A stretch of DNA of 64,000 bases from Ardenticatenales bacterium. Lineage in GTDB: Bacteria > Chloroflexota > Anaerolineae > Promineifilales > Promineifilaceae. The position numbers were made by a program, and so were the translations under genes. Location of the stretch: contig JACKBM010000007.1 of assembly GCA_020634575.1 (NCBI GenBank), forward strand, positions 62,001 to 126,000, given 5' to 3'. The notes under the pieces were generated by a model that saw nothing but the letters and a program-made list of their open reading frames with translations, searched no databases and was not told the origin of the DNA. Shown here piece after piece: positions 26,255 through 35,310 of this stretch. Position 1 is the stretch's first letter; each line of letters starts with the position of its first letter.

Positions 26255-26848
26255 ATGCCAAGACGTGAGATCCAGTTCAGCCCCGGTCATTACTATCACG
26301 CTTTTAACCGGGGCGCCGGCCGGGCGCCCATTTTTTTCCGGCCGGATGATTATCAATATTGCCGCCGCCTTCTCGAACGTAATCAAGTCGACTATCAGGT
26401 CCAGGTCATCAGCTATTGCCTGATGCCCAATCATTACCATCTTCTGCTACGTCAGGACGGCGAACAGCCGATTAGCGATTACATCGCCGCTGTTTTTAAC
26501 CCCTATGTGCAATCTGTTAACAAGCAGCAGGGCAGGCACGGCACTTTGTTTCAGGGCCGTTTCCGTGCCAGGTGGGTGGCCGATGAGGCGTATCTGGACC
26601 GGGTCAGCTGCTACATCCACGCCAACCCCCTGGTCGCCGGCCTCATTACAGCCAATGGGCATTGGCCGTACAGCAACCTGGCCGAATGGGTCGGCAAAAT
26701 ATCTTCATCGCTATGGGACCGGGATTTTGTGCAGACGCGGTTTCCCGAATCGGCCGATTACCTGGCTTTTCTCGACGAATATTTAGCGAACCGCGCCATC
26801 CTTCCATCGGTCTGGCGGGCGTATCTGGATTGGCTGACCTATAGCTGA
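26255..26848 (+). CDS. REP-associated tyrosine transposase (RAYT, Y1 family)
   Basis: The 197-residue protein has the TnpA-REP layout. The N-terminus PRREIQFSPGHYYHAFNRGA is followed by the HUH metal motif in YCLMPNHYHLLLRQ, the segment GTLFQGRFRARWV, and the catalytic tyrosine region DRVSCYIHANPLVAGL. RAYTs nick and rejoin single-stranded REP hairpins and are thought to spread REP sequences, usually as single-copy domesticated genes. Palindromes of the right type lie directly upstream. No IS200/IS605 TnpB partner or second copy is present. The stop overlaps the convergent MFS gene by 10 bases. Confidence 0.92.
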   Translation: MPRREIQFSPGHYYHAFNRGAGRAPIFFRPDDYQYCRRLLERNQVDYQVQVISYCLMPNHYHLLLRQDGEQPISDYIAAVFNPYVQSVNKQQGRHGTLFQGRFRARWVADEAYLDRVSCYIHANPLVAGLITANGHWPYSNLAEWVGKISSSLWDRDFVQTRFPESADYLAFLDEYLANRAILPSVWRAYLDWLTYS

Positions 26849-28047
26849 AACGTCGTCTCCCGGACGGCCCGTCCCAAATAACGCCAGGTGACCAGCGCTG
26901 CCAGAATCAGCACCAGCCCGCCTAGCCAGAACGGGGTGACCGGCCGGTACGCCTCCCACAGCCAGCCGCCCAGATAAGGCATCGGCGTTGACAGAATCGA
27001 GATGGCGCTGCTAAATAGCCCAAAGGTGAGCCCCAACGAACCGGCCGGCGCCGCCCGCGCCAGGAAAGAGTCAAACGCCGGATCACCCAGGCCAAAACTC
27101 AAGGCGGCCAGGCTGAAAAAGAGATAGAAAATCGGTATGGTCGGTGAACTGGCCAGGACAAACAAGGCAATCGCCTGCAACAGACCGCTCAGCACCAGCG
27201 CCACCGTTGCCCCCCAACGGTCTGCCAGCTGACCACCCACAAAATTCACCAGCATGTAAATAACGGCGTAAAAAGAAAACAGCCAGCCGATCTGGCCCTC
27301 GCCCAGCCCACCCAGCTCAAACAGGGGCGATTGCAGGTTTTCATACAGTTTGATGCCCACATCACGCAGGGCGTCGGTCAGAAAGAGCCAGGTGAGCAGG
27401 CCCCCCGCTGTCAGGCCTACCCCAAGGCCGCGCAAGCTGTCCAGCAGCAACCGGCCCTGGACCTGTCCCCATTGTGGTGCTGCGCCGCGGGCGGCCAGGA
27501 GCCGTAAGGCCGCCGCCACCAACCCTATCGCCGCGCCCAGCCAAAGCAGGGAACCATAGCCAGCGGCAGCCACCAGGTAACCACCCAGCGGCGGCCCGAT
27601 AATCTGGCAGGCGGTGAACAGGCCATTAACCAGGCCAAAGGTGCGGCCAAGCTGACCGGCCGGTGCCACCTCCGCAATAAATGCCTGAAAGGATGGCCCC
27701 ACCAGTCCGCGCCCCACCGCCACAACCAGTTGTCCAACCAGCAGCCAGCCCCAGCCCGGCGCCAGCGCCATGACCACTGCCCCACCAAAGGAAAAGAGGC
27801 CCCCGAACCCCACCGAAGGCAACCGGCCAAACTGGTCGGAAAACCAGCCTCCCAACGGGCGCAAAATGGCCAGCGCCAGAACATCGATGGTAAAGAAGAG
27901 GCCAACGTCGCGAACCGTGCCACCGAGCGCCAAAATGTACAGCGCCAGGAAGGGGCGCAACATGGCCCCGGCGATGTTGGCCAGAATAGTAGAGGCCAGC
28001 AACACCTTCAGGGTCGCGGGCAGATCCCGCCACAGTTGTTTGCCCAC
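26839..28047 (-). CDS. MFS family transporter
   Basis: The 402-residue protein has about twelve hydrophobic helices in two halves. Between helices 2 and 3 it carries the MFS motif A-like segment GGWFSDQFGRLPSVGFGGLF, and an equivalent GGQLADRWGATVALVLSGLL appears in the second half. This identifies a major facilitator, probably a drug or metabolite efflux carrier; the substrate cannot be told. It stands alone on the minus strand, convergent with the tyrosine transposase gene. Confidence 0.92.
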   Translation of the reverse strand: MGKQLWRDLPATLKVLLASTILANIAGAMLRPFLALYILALGGTVRDVGLFFTIDVLALAILRPLGGWFSDQFGRLPSVGFGGLFSFGGAVVMALAPGWGWLLVGQLVVAVGRGLVGPSFQAFIAEVAPAGQLGRTFGLVNGLFTACQIIGPPLGGYLVAAAGYGSLLWLGAAIGLVAAALRLLAARGAAPQWGQVQGRLLLDSLRGLGVGLTAGGLLTWLFLTDALRDVGIKLYENLQSPLFELGGLGEGQIGWLFSFYAVIYMLVNFVGGQLADRWGATVALVLSGLLQAIALFVLASSPTIPIFYLFFSLAALSFGLGDPAFDSFLARAAPAGSLGLTFGLFSSAISILSTPMPYLGGWLWEAYRPVTPFWLGGLVLILAALVTWRYLGRAVRETTFQL

Positions 28048-28164
28048 GTTGCTTGTTCCTGCTTGTTACCAGCGCCACCGCAATGTTATGCAGCAGCTGT
28101 TTGGGACTCGTTAAGTGATGGCGCCTCTGGGAATCAGCAGTTCGTTGGTCGCCGCGGTTGAGGG

Positions 28165-28245
28165 TAAGCCAACCGGCCGGAAATTGCCAATATCCGGATG
28201 AGGGGTTGGCAACCCGACGGGTTGGGTACCCGACGGGTCCAGCAC
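28165..28245. repeat. Short run of ACCCGTCGGGT-family repeats
   Basis: In reverse orientation the unit appears as AACCCGACGGGTT (28208-28220) and ACCCGACGGGT (28228-28238), next to AACCGGCCGG at 28170. It is the same family as the arrays at 605, 3329 and 62335, here in the spacer between the MFS and H-NOX genes. Confidence 0.65.
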
Positions 28246-28291
28246 CGGTGAGTAGGACACAATACCTAACGGTCATCATGACCAGCCCCCC

Positions 28292-28297
28292 TATAAT
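28292..28297 (+). promoter_or_regulatory. -10 box (TATAAT) upstream of the H-NOX gene
   Basis: A perfect TATAAT lies 24 bases before the H-NOX ATG, implying a very short leader. The -35 region is not recognisable. Confidence 0.4.
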
Positions 28298-28320
28298 TAC
28301 GCTGGGAGCTAAAGTACATT

Positions 28321-28869
28321 ATGAAAGGCATGGTTTTTACTGAATTCCTGGAGATGGTCGAGACTTTTTACGGTGAAGAAATGGTCGACCATCTGCTGGA
28401 TACAACTGAGCTTGATTCAGGTGGGGCTTATACTGCGGTCGGGACATATAACCATCAAGAGATGGTCGAGCTTGTCCAGCGACTGAGCGATGAGGTGGAT
28501 ACACCCGTCGCCGACCTCCTCCATCTCTATGGCCGGCATCTTTTTGGTCAATTCTCAATTAATTACAGCCGTCTTTTCCTATCGTTGGATGACTGCTTCG
28601 AATTTCTCAAGACCATCAACGACCATATCCATGTCGAAGTGCGCAAGCTCTATCCCGAGGCTGAATTACCGCGTATCGCGACCCGGAAAATCGGCGCTCA
28701 TCAGCTGGAGGTCGTGTACGAATCAGAACGGCCCTTTGCCGATTTTGCCGCCGGTCTGATCGATGGCGCCATTCACCATTTTGGCGAGACCATTACCGTG
28801 GAACGCCTGGCCACAACTGAGCCAGCCAATAATCGGGCGACATTCCTCCTGACACGTAGCCGCTCATGA
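28321..28869 (+). CDS. H-NOX (heme NO/O2-binding) sensor protein
   Basis: The 182-residue protein is a stand-alone H-NOX domain. [14 protein letters not shown] opens the fold. The proximal heme ligand is His104 in [18 protein letters not shown], matching His102 of the reference family, and Pro117 matches the conserved heme-bending Pro. The YxSxR heme-propionate motif is YESER (133-137). H-NOX proteins bind NO (sometimes O2) through ferrous heme and regulate a partner kinase. Here the downstream hybrid kinase overlaps the stop by four bases (ATGA), strong evidence for a partnership. Without a distal-pocket analysis NO selectivity is assumed, not shown. Confidence 0.95.
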   Translation: MKGMVFTEFLEMVETFYGEEMVDHLLDTTELDSGGAYTAVGTYNHQEMVELVQRLSDEVDTPVADLLHLYGRHLFGQFSINYSRLFLSLDDCFEFLKTINDHIHVEVRKLYPEAELPRIATRKIGAHQLEVVYESERPFADFAAGLIDGAIHHFGETITVERLATTEPANNRATFLLTRSRS

Positions 28870-30668
28870 TTGAAGAAATCGAACGCCTCAAACGCCGCAA
28901 CGAGCGGGAACGCAAAGCACGCAAACTGGCTGAAGAGCTGCTGGAGCACAAGAGCCTGGAGCTTTATGCCGCCAATCAAGAGCTCCTGGCGGTTCAAAAC
29001 GAGCTGGAACTGCGTGTTGCTGAGCGCACCACCGAATTGAGCCAGGCCAATGCCCGGCTCAAAGCTGAAATTGAAGAGCGCAAGAAAATTGAGGCTGAAT
29101 TGGCGCTGGCCCGGGACCGGGCTCTGGAGGCCTCGCGCCTGAAGTCTGACTTTCTGGCCAACATGAGCCATGAGATCCGGACGCCGCTCAATGCTGTGAT
29201 TGGCCTGGCCAATTTGCTTCTGGATACGGAGCTGGACCAGGAACAGCGTGATTTCCTGGAAACAATCCATAACAGTGGCGATTCGCTGTTGACTATTATC
29301 AATGACATCCTGGATTTCTCGCGCATTGAGGCCAACCGTCTCGAGTTGGAGGATCAGCCTTTCTCTCTGCGCGACTGTGTCGAAGACGCTATCGATCTGC
29401 TGGCGACCAGAGCCATCGAGAAGAACATCGACCTGGCCTACCAGTTTGCCGATCCTCTACCCAGAGAGTGCCGTGGCGACATCACCCGGCTACGCCAGAT
29501 CCTGGTCAATCTCCTGGGCAATGCCGTCAAATTCACCAGCCAGGGTGAAATTATCTTGCGGGTTAGCGGGCAGCCATTGGATGAGAATCATCTTGAGTTG
29601 ACATTTTCGGTCAGAGACACGGGTATCGGCATTCCGCCGGAACGTCAGGCGCAGCTATTTGATGCGTTCACACAGGTGGATGCGTCTATTAACAGGCGTT
29701 ACGGCGGCACAGGGCTAGGCTTAGCCATCAGCAAGCGTTTGAGCAACATGATGGGTGGTGACCTGTGGGTGGAAAGTGAGCCCACTGTCGGCTCAAAATT
29801 CCATTTCACCATCACCGTCGGCCTCATTCCTGGCCAGGCCACCGACTGGCTACTTCGTTTCCCGGAAGAGTTGGCCGACAAGCGAATCCTGATCGTCGAT
29901 GACAATAAGGCGCAGCGCCAGATTCTGGCAGAACAGGTTGAAAATTGGGGCATGAAGACAGTCGCCCTGGAAAGCGCCCATAATGCCATGGCCTGGCTCT
30001 CTCTACGCTCGGATTTTGACCTTGGCATTATTGACTTGAATATGCCGGAAGTGGATGGACTTGCCCTGGCTCGCAGCATCAAGAATCTGGCTGACGTTGA
30101 TTTCCCTCTTGTCTTGCTCACCCCCCTGGGACGGCGAGTCGACGACGAAGATAAGATGCTTTTTGCCACTTCCATCCACAAGCCAATCAAGCCCAAATTC
30201 CTGCGTCGCGCCATGATTCGGGCCATAAGCAACCGGAATCCAACTGGCGACCTGATCGGGCAAACGACAGAAAACGATGCCATGGCCCAGCATTTTCCCC
30301 TGCGTATCCTGCTGGCCGAGGATAATGCCGTCAACCAGAAGGTGGCTCTGCGAATGTTAAGCCGGCTGGGTTATCGGGCAGATGTGGCCGGAAATGGGTT
30401 GGAGGTGCTGGAGGCCCTGGACCGGCGTCAATATGATGTGATTTTGATGGATGTCCAGATGCCGGAGATGGATGGCCTGGCGACAACCGGCCGGATCATC
30501 CAAGGCAACCTCGCCCACCAGCCCACCATCATCGCCATGACAGCCAACGCCCTGAAAGGGGATAAGGAACGCTTTCTCAACGCCGGCATGGACGATTACA
30601 TCAGCAAACCGGTGCGCATCAATACCATAGCCGCCGCTCTGGAAAAAGCCGCCCGGCAGCGCCAATAA
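28866..30668 (+). CDS. Hybrid histidine kinase with two receiver domains
   Basis: The 600-residue cytosolic protein starts with a charged coiled coil (residues about 1-90) and has no sensor or membrane domain of its own. HisKA follows, with the phospho-His in [16 protein letters not shown]. The ATPase domain carries its N box ([12 protein letters not shown]) and G boxes ([18 protein letters not shown]). Receiver 1 has ILIVDDN, phospho-Asp in [12 protein letters not shown] and Lys in HKPIKP. Receiver 2 has [20 protein letters not shown] and DYISKPV. Lack of a sensor fits its role as effector of the overlapping H-NOX. No Hpt domain or DNA-binding output is encoded here, so the downstream target is elsewhere. 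Confidence 0.94.
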   Translation: MIEEIERLKRRNERERKARKLAEELLEHKSLELYAANQELLAVQNELELRVAERTTELSQANARLKAEIEERKKIEAELALARDRALEASRLKSDFLANMSHEIRTPLNAVIGLANLLLDTELDQEQRDFLETIHNSGDSLLTIINDILDFSRIEANRLELEDQPFSLRDCVEDAIDLLATRAIEKNIDLAYQFADPLPRECRGDITRLRQILVNLLGNAVKFTSQGEIILRVSGQPLDENHLELTFSVRDTGIGIPPERQAQLFDAFTQVDASINRRYGGTGLGLAISKRLSNMMGGDLWVESEPTVGSKFHFTITVGLIPGQATDWLLRFPEELADKRILIVDDNKAQRQILAEQVENWGMKTVALESAHNAMAWLSLRSDFDLGIIDLNMPEVDGLALARSIKNLADVDFPLVLLTPLGRRVDDEDKMLFATSIHKPIKPKFLRRAMIRAISNRNPTGDLIGQTTENDAMAQHFPLRILLAEDNAVNQKVALRMLSRLGYRADVAGNGLEVLEALDRRQYDVILMDVQMPEMDGLATTGRIIQGNLAHQPTIIAMTANALKGDKERFLNAGMDDYISKPVRINTIAAALEKAARQRQ

Positions 30669-30828
30669 TAATCCTTTGTAGCCGCCAGGCTCGGGCCGCG
30701 CCGTTGTGCATTCGTCCGGATTTCAGCTAAACTTGTCTCGCTGTGGCGCCCTGTCCGAACACATGCCGCAGCCGCATTGGTTCTTTTCAGCCTGGTTCTT
30801 TTGCCCCGGTTCAATCAGCTAGATTTCT

Positions 30829-31143
30829 ATGGCGTCATTAGCGCTGGACAACGATACCCTGGAGGATCTTGAGACAATCCAGGAAACCGATCTGGAATCT
30901 CTGTGGCGTGTCCTGATTCACAACGATGATGTCACGCCCATGGACTTCGTTGTCGACATTTTGGTCAACCTGTTTTTTGTGGATGGTCCGCGGGCAATCG
31001 ATATCATGCTAACCGCCCATACAATGGGCATCGCCTATGTAACAACGCTGCCCAAAAATGAGGCCGAAAAGCGGGTCGGCAAAGCCCACTTTGCCGCCAG
31101 CCTGGAAGGGTTTCCCCTGCGCTTTTCCCTGGAACCCGAGTAA
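30829..31143 (+). CDS. clpS: ATP-dependent Clp protease adaptor ClpS
   Basis: The 104-residue protein matches ClpS in size. After a disordered acidic N-terminus it reads LWRVLIHNDDVTPMDFVVDI, LVNLFFVDG and AHTMGIAYVTTLPKNEAE, the conserved core that binds N-degron residues and docks on ClpA/ClpC. The HNDD and MDFV stretches correspond to the peptide-binding site. No clp protease gene is adjacent. It lies 52 bases before the aminotransferase gene and could share its transcript. Confidence 0.93.
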   Translation: MASLALDNDTLEDLETIQETDLESLWRVLIHNDDVTPMDFVVDILVNLFFVDGPRAIDIMLTAHTMGIAYVTTLPKNEAEKRVGKAHFAASLEGFPLRFSLEPE

Positions 31144-31195
31144 AACCAGGACGCTGCTGTCCGCCCACGCCCACTCTGGCAGATCGAGGATCAAA

Positions 31196-32527
31196 ATGGA
31201 TGCTTCCCTAGAAACTGTTGGCCCCAAGGCACGCGCCTGGATCGAGCGTGATCAGGCCACTATGACCCCTTCATATACCCGTGAATATCCCCTGGTCGTT
31301 GGCCAGGCCCAGGGCTCGGAAATCTGGGACGTGGACGGCCGTCGTTACGTTGATTTTATGGCCGGGATCGCCGTCCTGAATGTGGGTCACCGGCACCCGA
31401 AAGTCGTCGAAGCGGTGCGGGACCAGCTGGATAGCTTCTGGCACATCTGCCTGAGCGACTTCTACTATCCCCAGGCCGTTGAACTGGCCGAAAAACTACA
31501 AGCGATTGCGCCTATGCAGGGTGACTCGCGCCTCTATCTCAGCAACTCCGGCACCGAGGCCATTGAAGCTGCCGTCAAGCTGGCGATGCACCATACGCGC
31601 CGGCCAAAATTCATCGGCTTTATGGGCGCTTTCCATGGGCGGACGCTAGGAGCGCTCTCCTTCACCGCCAGCAAACAAACGCAGCGCGGTCGCTTCAGCT
31701 TTGGCGTGCCCGTCAACCATGTGCCCTACCCGGATCCCTACCGGCCGATGCTGACCAGTCGCCCCGGCGAAGATTATGGCGAGACGGTCATCAACTGGAT
31801 GGAAAACGAACTGTTCCGCACCCTGCTGGATCCCCAAGACGTGGCCGGCATCCTGATTGAGCCAATTCAGGGCGAGGGTGGCTACCTGATGCCCGCGCCC
31901 GGCTTCTTCCCCCGGCTGCGCGAGTTGTGTGACCGCTACGGCATCCTCCTCATTACCGACGAGATCCAGAGCGGCGCCGGCCGAACGGGCCGCTGGTGGG
32001 CCACAGAACACGAGGGCGTTGAACCAGATATCATGGCCTTTGCCAAGGGGGTCGGCAGCGGGATGCCCATCGGCGGCATCATCGCCAAAGCCGGTATCAT
32101 GGATTGGCCGGCCGGGGCGCATGGCAGCACCTATGGCGGCAATCCGGTGGCGGCAATCTCCGCCCTGGCCACGCTGAATGTGATCGAAGAAGAGGGACTG
32201 CTGGACCAGGCGGCGGAGACCGGCCGGTACATCCAGGATGCCCTGGCTGAAATGCAGGGTCGCTACCGCTCCATCGGCGATGTGCGCGGCCGCGGTCTCA
32301 TGATCGGCGTGGAGTTTGTGCAGGACCGCGACAGCAAAGAACGCGCCGTCGCCCTGCGTGATGAAATTATCCAGAAAGCGTTCCGCCGCGGGCTCCTGCT
32401 AATTCCCTGCGGCGCTAACACCATTCGCCTTACCCCACCGCTCAACATCTCGCGCGAACTGGTCGACGAAGGCCTGCAAATCTTCGACGATGCAATCGCC
32501 GCCACTGAAAAAGAGTTCAGCAAATAA
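31196..32527 (+). CDS. Class III PLP aminotransferase (acetylornithine/4-aminobutyrate type)
   Basis: The 443-residue protein has the full class III fold. DVDGRRYVDFMAGIAVLNVG comes first. The phosphate-binding region is NSGTEAIEAAVKLAMHHT, then GAFHGRTLGALSFTASK. The cofactor Asp is in LLITDEIQSGAGRTGRWWAT, the PLP lysine in MAFAKGVGSGMPIGGI, and STYGGNPVAAISALAT follows. Length and motifs fit acetylornithine or 4-aminobutyrate transaminases; sequence alone does not separate these. The ATG at 31196 has GAGGA upstream; an earlier frame start would overlap clpS. A DapA-family gene begins four bases after its stop, suggesting joint amino-acid or keto-acid metabolism. Confidence 0.92.
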   Translation: MDASLETVGPKARAWIERDQATMTPSYTREYPLVVGQAQGSEIWDVDGRRYVDFMAGIAVLNVGHRHPKVVEAVRDQLDSFWHICLSDFYYPQAVELAEKLQAIAPMQGDSRLYLSNSGTEAIEAAVKLAMHHTRRPKFIGFMGAFHGRTLGALSFTASKQTQRGRFSFGVPVNHVPYPDPYRPMLTSRPGEDYGETVINWMENELFRTLLDPQDVAGILIEPIQGEGGYLMPAPGFFPRLRELCDRYGILLITDEIQSGAGRTGRWWATEHEGVEPDIMAFAKGVGSGMPIGGIIAKAGIMDWPAGAHGSTYGGNPVAAISALATLNVIEEEGLLDQAAETGRYIQDALAEMQGRYRSIGDVRGRGLMIGVEFVQDRDSKERAVALRDEIIQKAFRRGLLLIPCGANTIRLTPPLNISRELVDEGLQIFDDAIAATEKEFSK

Positions 32528-32530
32528 ATT

Positions 32531-33436
32531 ATGATGAGCAAAATCAACTCCCTCAGAAACATTGTGCAGGATGGTGTGGCTCCGGCCATGGCCACCCCAT
32601 TGCAGGGTGATGGCCGCACGGTCAACCTGGCCGTGGTCCCCGAACTGATCGACTTTCTCGGCCAGCGCAACGTGCGCGGCGTCTTCGTGGGCGGCACCAC
32701 TGGTGAGGGGCTGTTCCTGGACGCCAGCGAACGGCTGAAGCTGCACGAGGCTGCGGTCACCGCCGCCGGCGATCTACCCGTCCTGCTCCATGTCGGCGCC
32801 AATGATACGCCGACAACTCAACTGCTCATCAAACAGGCGGTGGAACTGGAAGTGGCGGCCATTGTCATCATCCCGCCCACGTTTTTGGCGATGAATGACA
32901 ATCATCTGGTCGATTACCTGGCCGAGGTCGCGGCGGGCGCCCCGGACACGCCGATGCTGGTCTACGACATTCCCCAGGCAGCCGTCAACGGCGTCACGCC
33001 ACGTATGGTGGAGATGATGGAAGCCCGCATCCCCAGCTTTGCCGGTCTAAAATGCAGCCGGCTGGATGCGCAGGTGATTCGTTCCCTGATCGATGCCCTC
33101 AGTGAAGATCGCATTTTCCTGGCAGGCAATGAACGGATCGCGGTTGGTTCACTCATGATGGGCGCCACCGGTATGATCAGCGGCCTGGCGACGGCCGTAC
33201 CGGAGCCGTTTGTAGGGCTGACAGCTGCGATTGGCGCCGGCGATCTGGCGGCGGCCAAGCGGTGGCATAACGTGATCAACCGGATGCTGGACGAGATACC
33301 GGCCGGTTGCCGCATTGGCACCATCAAGACGGTGCTGAACCAGCGCGGCATCGCGGTGGGCAACGCCGTCCCGCCCCGGCCGATGCCACCGGCCGGTGAT
33401 TATTGGCAGCGAATGCGCGCCCATTTGCCTGTTTAG
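32531..33436 (+). CDS. DapA/NanA-family aldolase (dihydrodipicolinate synthase-like)
   Basis: The 301-residue TIM-barrel protein shows VAPAMATPLQGDGRTVN and the GGTTGEG substrate carboxylate loop. Catalytic Tyr is in MLVYDIPQAAV and the Schiff-base Lys in FAGLKCSRLDA. The family includes DHDPS, N-acetylneuraminate lyase and keto-deoxygluconate aldolase. Pairing with an aminotransferase hints at pyruvate-yielding catabolism rather than lysine synthesis, but this is inference. It ends shortly before a small orphan gene. Confidence 0.9.
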   Translation: MMSKINSLRNIVQDGVAPAMATPLQGDGRTVNLAVVPELIDFLGQRNVRGVFVGGTTGEGLFLDASERLKLHEAAVTAAGDLPVLLHVGANDTPTTQLLIKQAVELEVAAIVIIPPTFLAMNDNHLVDYLAEVAAGAPDTPMLVYDIPQAAVNGVTPRMVEMMEARIPSFAGLKCSRLDAQVIRSLIDALSEDRIFLAGNERIAVGSLMMGATGMISGLATAVPEPFVGLTAAIGAGDLAAAKRWHNVINRMLDEIPAGCRIGTIKTVLNQRGIAVGNAVPPRPMPPAGDYWQRMRAHLPV

Positions 33437-33474
33437 GTGGTGCCGATACCTGGCTTGGCGTAGAATAAGAATCG

Positions 33475-33756
33475 ATGAGTTCGCGCGCCCGTAAAACGAT
33501 TGACGGAATCAAGTTCCACGGCAATAAGCCAACCGAATTGCCTCTGAAAGAGCTGTACACCTGGGTTGTCTGGCAGTTCCCCCGCTTTCATGGTGACAAG
33601 CTGTGTGGGGCTGTCCATCCACCGATCAAGGCGCATGGCTGGTTGCCGGCAGTTATCCTGAGCCGGCAGGGGCGGATTGAGGTTTATGCCCACCTGGAAG
33701 AGGCGTTTGCCACCCCCGAAGAAGCGGCAGACGCCCTCAATGGCCAGGTCGAATAA
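33475..33756 (+). CDS. Small conserved-looking protein of unknown function
   Basis: The 93-residue protein is soluble with balanced composition (MSSRARKTIDGIKFHGNKPT; ELYTWVVWQFPRFHGDKLCG; EEAFATPEEAADALNGQVE). It has no membrane span or recognised motif. Codon use looks normal and the frame is not explained by another gene. Its stop is two bases from the convergent glgC stop. It may be co-transcribed with the aldolase. Confidence 0.6.
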   Translation: MSSRARKTIDGIKFHGNKPTELPLKELYTWVVWQFPRFHGDKLCGAVHPPIKAHGWLPAVILSRQGRIEVYAHLEEAFATPEEAADALNGQVE

Positions 33757-33757
33757 G

Positions 33758-35011
33758 CTAGATTACCGTTCCATCCGGGATAACGGCGTTCTTCGGCACG
33801 ATGACAATCCCGTCACGCGCCACCCAGTTGTCCTCTTCTGAATCCGGCCGGTCCTGCACGCAACGTATCACCACGTTTCGCCCGATACGCGCATTCTTAT
33901 CGATAATCGCCCCGGCAATGCGCGTCCCATCACCGATGCCGATAGCCGGCCGCGCCTGGCGCTTATTCTCGGCTGTATCCTTATCCCGCTCAAAGAAATC
34001 CGCCCCCATCATCACGGTATCCTCCAGAACAACATCAGAACCAACAATGCTGCGCAGGCCGATGATACAGTTATTGATCGACGCCTTGCCGATACGGCAA
34101 CCATCCGCCACCAGCGTGTTGGTAAGCTGCGCTCCCTGGATTTCAGAACCCGGCAGGAAACGAGGACGCGTATAAATGGGCCGGTCACTGATATAAAAAT
34201 CAAACGGCGGGTCCGGCTGGGCCATCATCAGGTTAACTTCATAAAAACGGCGCATCGTCCCGATATCTTCCCAGAAACCGTCAAAGGCATAGCCATAGAC
34301 CTTCCGGCTCTTCAACGCATTGGGGATGATATCCTTGCCAAAATCAATCGCATCCCCTTCCAGGATGTCCCGCAGGACTTCCGTCTTAAATATGTAAATG
34401 CCCATTGAGGCCATGTAAGGCCGGTCGCTGCCGGGCGTCGTCTCCAGGCCGGGTAGCTGCTCCGGCGACGGCTTTTCATGGAAATGAACGATTTTGCCGT
34501 TTTCATCCACTTTAAGAATACCGAGCTGGGGGGCGATATCAGCACCGGCCGGTTGCACCGCCACTGTGATGTCCGCATCATTCTTCTCGTGAAAATCGGC
34601 GAACTCCCGATAGTCCATCCGATATAGATGATCGCCCGCCAAAATCAGGACATGGTCGGTGCGTGCTTCCTCAATTTCAATCCATTGTTTGCGCACCGCA
34701 TCCGCCGTGCCCACATACCAATCCACACTGCGCGGTGACTGCTCCGCCGCCAGGATCTGCACCCAACCAGGCTGAAAGATATCCGGTTGATAGGTCCGCG
34801 TGATGTGGCGGTGCAGGGAAACGGAATTAAATTGGGTCAGGATCGCGATCTTGTCGATGCCGGCGTGCAGACAATTGCTCATCGGGATATCAATCAAACG
34901 GTATTTGCCGGCCAGCGGCACCGCCGGTTTGGCCCGTTCCCGGGTCAGGGGATACAGACGGGTACCTTTGCCACCGCCAAGGATTAATCCCAAAACATTT
35001 GACATCTTCAT
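33758..35011 (-). CDS. glgC: Glucose-1-phosphate adenylyltransferase
   Basis: The 417-residue protein opens with LGLILGGGKGTRLYPLTRER and AKPAVPLAGKYRLIDIPMSN, the nucleotidyltransferase signature of ADP-glucose pyrophosphorylases. It continues with QSPRSVDWYVGTADAVRKQ, HVLILAGDHLYRMDY and FWEDIGTMRRFYEVNLM. The C-terminal left-handed beta-helix carries DNTVEI-like hexapeptide repeats. It makes ADP-glucose for glycogen synthesis. The ATG at 35011 follows GGAGG. No other glg gene is in the window. Confidence 0.95.
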   Translation of the reverse strand: MKMSNVLGLILGGGKGTRLYPLTRERAKPAVPLAGKYRLIDIPMSNCLHAGIDKIAILTQFNSVSLHRHITRTYQPDIFQPGWVQILAAEQSPRSVDWYVGTADAVRKQWIEIEEARTDHVLILAGDHLYRMDYREFADFHEKNDADITVAVQPAGADIAPQLGILKVDENGKIVHFHEKPSPEQLPGLETTPGSDRPYMASMGIYIFKTEVLRDILEGDAIDFGKDIIPNALKSRKVYGYAFDGFWEDIGTMRRFYEVNLMMAQPDPPFDFYISDRPIYTRPRFLPGSEIQGAQLTNTLVADGCRIGKASINNCIIGLRSIVGSDVVLEDTVMMGADFFERDKDTAENKRQARPAIGIGDGTRIAGAIIDKNARIGRNVVIRCVQDRPDSEEDNWVARDGIVIVPKNAVIPDGTVI

Positions 35012-35242
35012 GTTGAGCCTCCAGCGATCATTGAAAAAACAAGGGCCTTTCTGACAGCAACTGGTTGCAGAATCGCTTGCACAGGGCAGTACAAACGCAA
35101 TTAATATGCTGCTAAATCAGAAATCCATGGGGCTTTTGGGACAGCCATGCTCTATTGTACCCCGTTTTCCGGGCCTGACCGCTGCTCCCGCACCATGAAA
35201 TTAATAATAGTTGGGCAGGCTGGCCGCCTTCTAGTGAACGCG

Positions 35243-35271
35243 TTGCGGTGGGTTGCCGGCTCTGGTATATT
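35243..35271 (+). promoter_or_regulatory. Extended -10 promoter of the MoxR operon
   Basis: TTGCGG (35243-35248) and TATATT (35266-35271) have a 17-base spacer, with TGG immediately before the -10 (extended -10). It lies about 40 bases before the MoxR ATG. The rest of the 35012-35242 spacer shows nothing clear. Confidence 0.55.
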
Positions 35272-35310
35272 CCGGCCTTTAGCTAAAATGAGGACTGGCC
35301 AGCTCCCGCC

